Positions 7,069-7,625 of a DNA stretch of 7,625 bases are shown here, piece by piece; positions within the stretch are counted from its first letter, which is position 1; every line of letters starts with the position of its first letter. This stretch comes from Prevotellaceae bacterium (GTDB taxonomy: Bacteria; Bacteroidota; Bacteroidia; Bacteroidales; UBA932), in the NCBI GenBank assembly GCA_031288885.1, contig JAITQP010000212.1, forward strand, positions 1 through 7,625. The letters are read 5' to 3'. The position numbers were made by a program, and so were the translations under genes. The notes beneath the pieces were generated by a model, which was not told where the DNA came from, did not search any database, and saw only the letters and a list, made by a program, of their open reading frames with translations.

Positions 7069-7176
7069 ATGGAGCTCATTTATTTATTTTGCGCATTTGG
7101 GATAATTGCCTTGGGCGCTATCATTTATGGTTGTGTTGCTATTTATAAATTAAAGCAACAAAATCCTGCTGCCTAA
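7069..7176 (+). CDS. Very small single-span membrane peptide, 35 aa
   Basis: ATG at 7069-7071 opens a 35-codon frame ending TAA at 7174-7176. The peptide begins MELIYLFCAFGIIALGAIIY, continues GCVAIYKL, and ends in the polar tail KQQNPAA. Residues about 3-26 form one hydrophobic helix, followed by a lysine-containing tail that would sit in the cytoplasm by the positive-inside rule. It lies nine bases after the 60-residue gene on the same strand and should be co-transcribed from P1/P2. It is below the usual length cut-off of gene finders. The coherent membrane-segment composition and tight spacing support it, but at this length chance cannot be excluded. No family recognised. Confidence 0.5.
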   Translation: MELIYLFCAFGIIALGAIIYGCVAIYKLKQQNPAA

Positions 7177-7358
7177 CTGCCTATATTTTTCTGTATTTAG
7201 GTGTTTTAGGAATATATTATATAAAATCTCCCAAAATTTACATTAATGGAGAGGCACGCTTCGCGTCATTGCGAGACCCGAACCCATATACGGGTAAAAA
7301 AGGGAAAAGACGAAGCGCTGATAATATGTTTAAGTAATTTCGTCATTGTGAGGTGGAG
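7177..7358. other. Non-coding stretch with intergenic repeat cores
   Basis: No gene and no clear terminator for the small operon are visible. The first 70 bases are AT-rich. From 7246 the composition changes and two dispersed-repeat cores appear, GCGTCATTGCGAG (7263-7275) and CGTCATTGTGAGG (7341-7353), related to those at 193 and 291. An apparent open frame across this region is made of repeats and is not believed. Confidence 0.5.
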
Positions 7359-7562
7359 CGGCTTGAAAAGCCGGATTTTCATAACCGCAGGTCAGCGACC
7401 TGCGGACAGGGAAACAGGCTCTCTCTCTCTCCTGCCTGAAAGGCAGGACTGCTAAGACTTAAAGACTTAAAAGTACTGCCTTTCAGGCAGAGAGAGGAGG
7501 AGGGATGCCCTCTCCGCAGGTCGTTGACCTGCGGTTATGAAGATTAAGCCCTTTCAGGGCTT
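7359..7562. repeat. 204-bp nested palindrome: two inverted copies of a three-hairpin unit
   Basis: Left unit: P1 CGGCTT-GAA-AAGCCG (7359-7373), spacer GATTTTCATAA, P2 CCGCAGGTC-AGC-GACCTGCGG (7385-7405), a CT-rich spacer, P3 CTGCCT-GAA-AGGCAG (7432-7446). Right unit, inverted: P3' CTGCCT-TTC-AGGCAG (7476-7490), P2' CCGCAGGTC-GTT-GACCTGCGG (7514-7534), spacer, P1' AAGCCCT-TTC-AGGGCTT (7546-7562). The P2 and P3 stems are identical between units. The P1 stems differ but each remains fully self-complementary. The centre holds GACTTAAA twice in tandem (7456-7471). Either six small hairpins or one long cruciform can form. After it, to 7625, nothing is recognised except a short GGGAG/CTCCC stem (7571-7585). 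Confidence 0.85.
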
Positions 7563-7625
7563 GCGAGAAAGGGAGAAGCCCTCCCAAAAATGGAAAAGCG
7601 AAATTTGTAATATGCTAATAATGCG

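Noticed and set aside
7246..7455. 69-codon frame at the right end
   Set aside because: It is composed of the repeat cores and the left half of the palindromic array.
7359..7562. CRISPR array or integron-type array
   Set aside because: The units are inverted, not direct, repeats; there are no regular unique spacers and no cas or integrase gene.

Overview
The window looks like chromosomal DNA of a Bacteroidota bacterium, most likely of the Bacteroidales type. The best evidence is the promoters. Four sites on both strands match the Bacteroidota primary sigma consensus (TTTG, 19 to 20 bases, TAnnTTTG), and there are no convincing -35/-10 (TTGACA/TATAAT) promoters or strong Shine-Dalgarno sites. 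The zinc-free type B L31 protein, the small HTH regulator with a 'PELNxxWLLTGEG' segment and the secreted SUMF1-type protein fit the same group. I cannot name genus or species.

Layout, left to right. The 3' end of lepA (1-102, +) runs into a heptanucleotide tandem repeat and an intergenic region of dispersed repeats. A small HTH regulator follows (494-874, -). Divergent from it is a candidate orphan small RNA (about 961-1109, +) with its own promoter, three hairpins and an intrinsic terminator. Next is a secreted SUMF1/FGE-like protein (1265-2491, +) with a strong terminator. Convergent with it is lon (2704-5106, -), preceded on the same strand by rpmE2 (5197-5460, -) and a Bax inhibitor-1-like membrane protein (5572-6324, -). 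A tRNA-His(GTG) with its own promoter and terminator lies at 6486-6562 (+). It is followed by an AT-rich stretch with two consensus promoters driving two very small membrane proteins of 60 and 35 residues (6877-7059 and 7069-7176, +). The right end (7177-7625) has no gene but holds a 204-bp nested palindrome made of two inverted copies of a three-hairpin unit.

Most protein genes are housekeeping: LepA for translation, Lon for proteolysis, L31 for the ribosome, and BI-1, a membrane protein. They appear to be separate transcription units, each closed by its own terminator, rather than one pathway. The accessory and less explained parts are the HTH/small-RNA pair, the SUMF1-type protein with an unrecognised N-terminal domain, the AT-rich small-membrane-protein operon after the tRNA, and the palindromic array. 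No phage, IS transposase, CRISPR array or complete defence system is visible.
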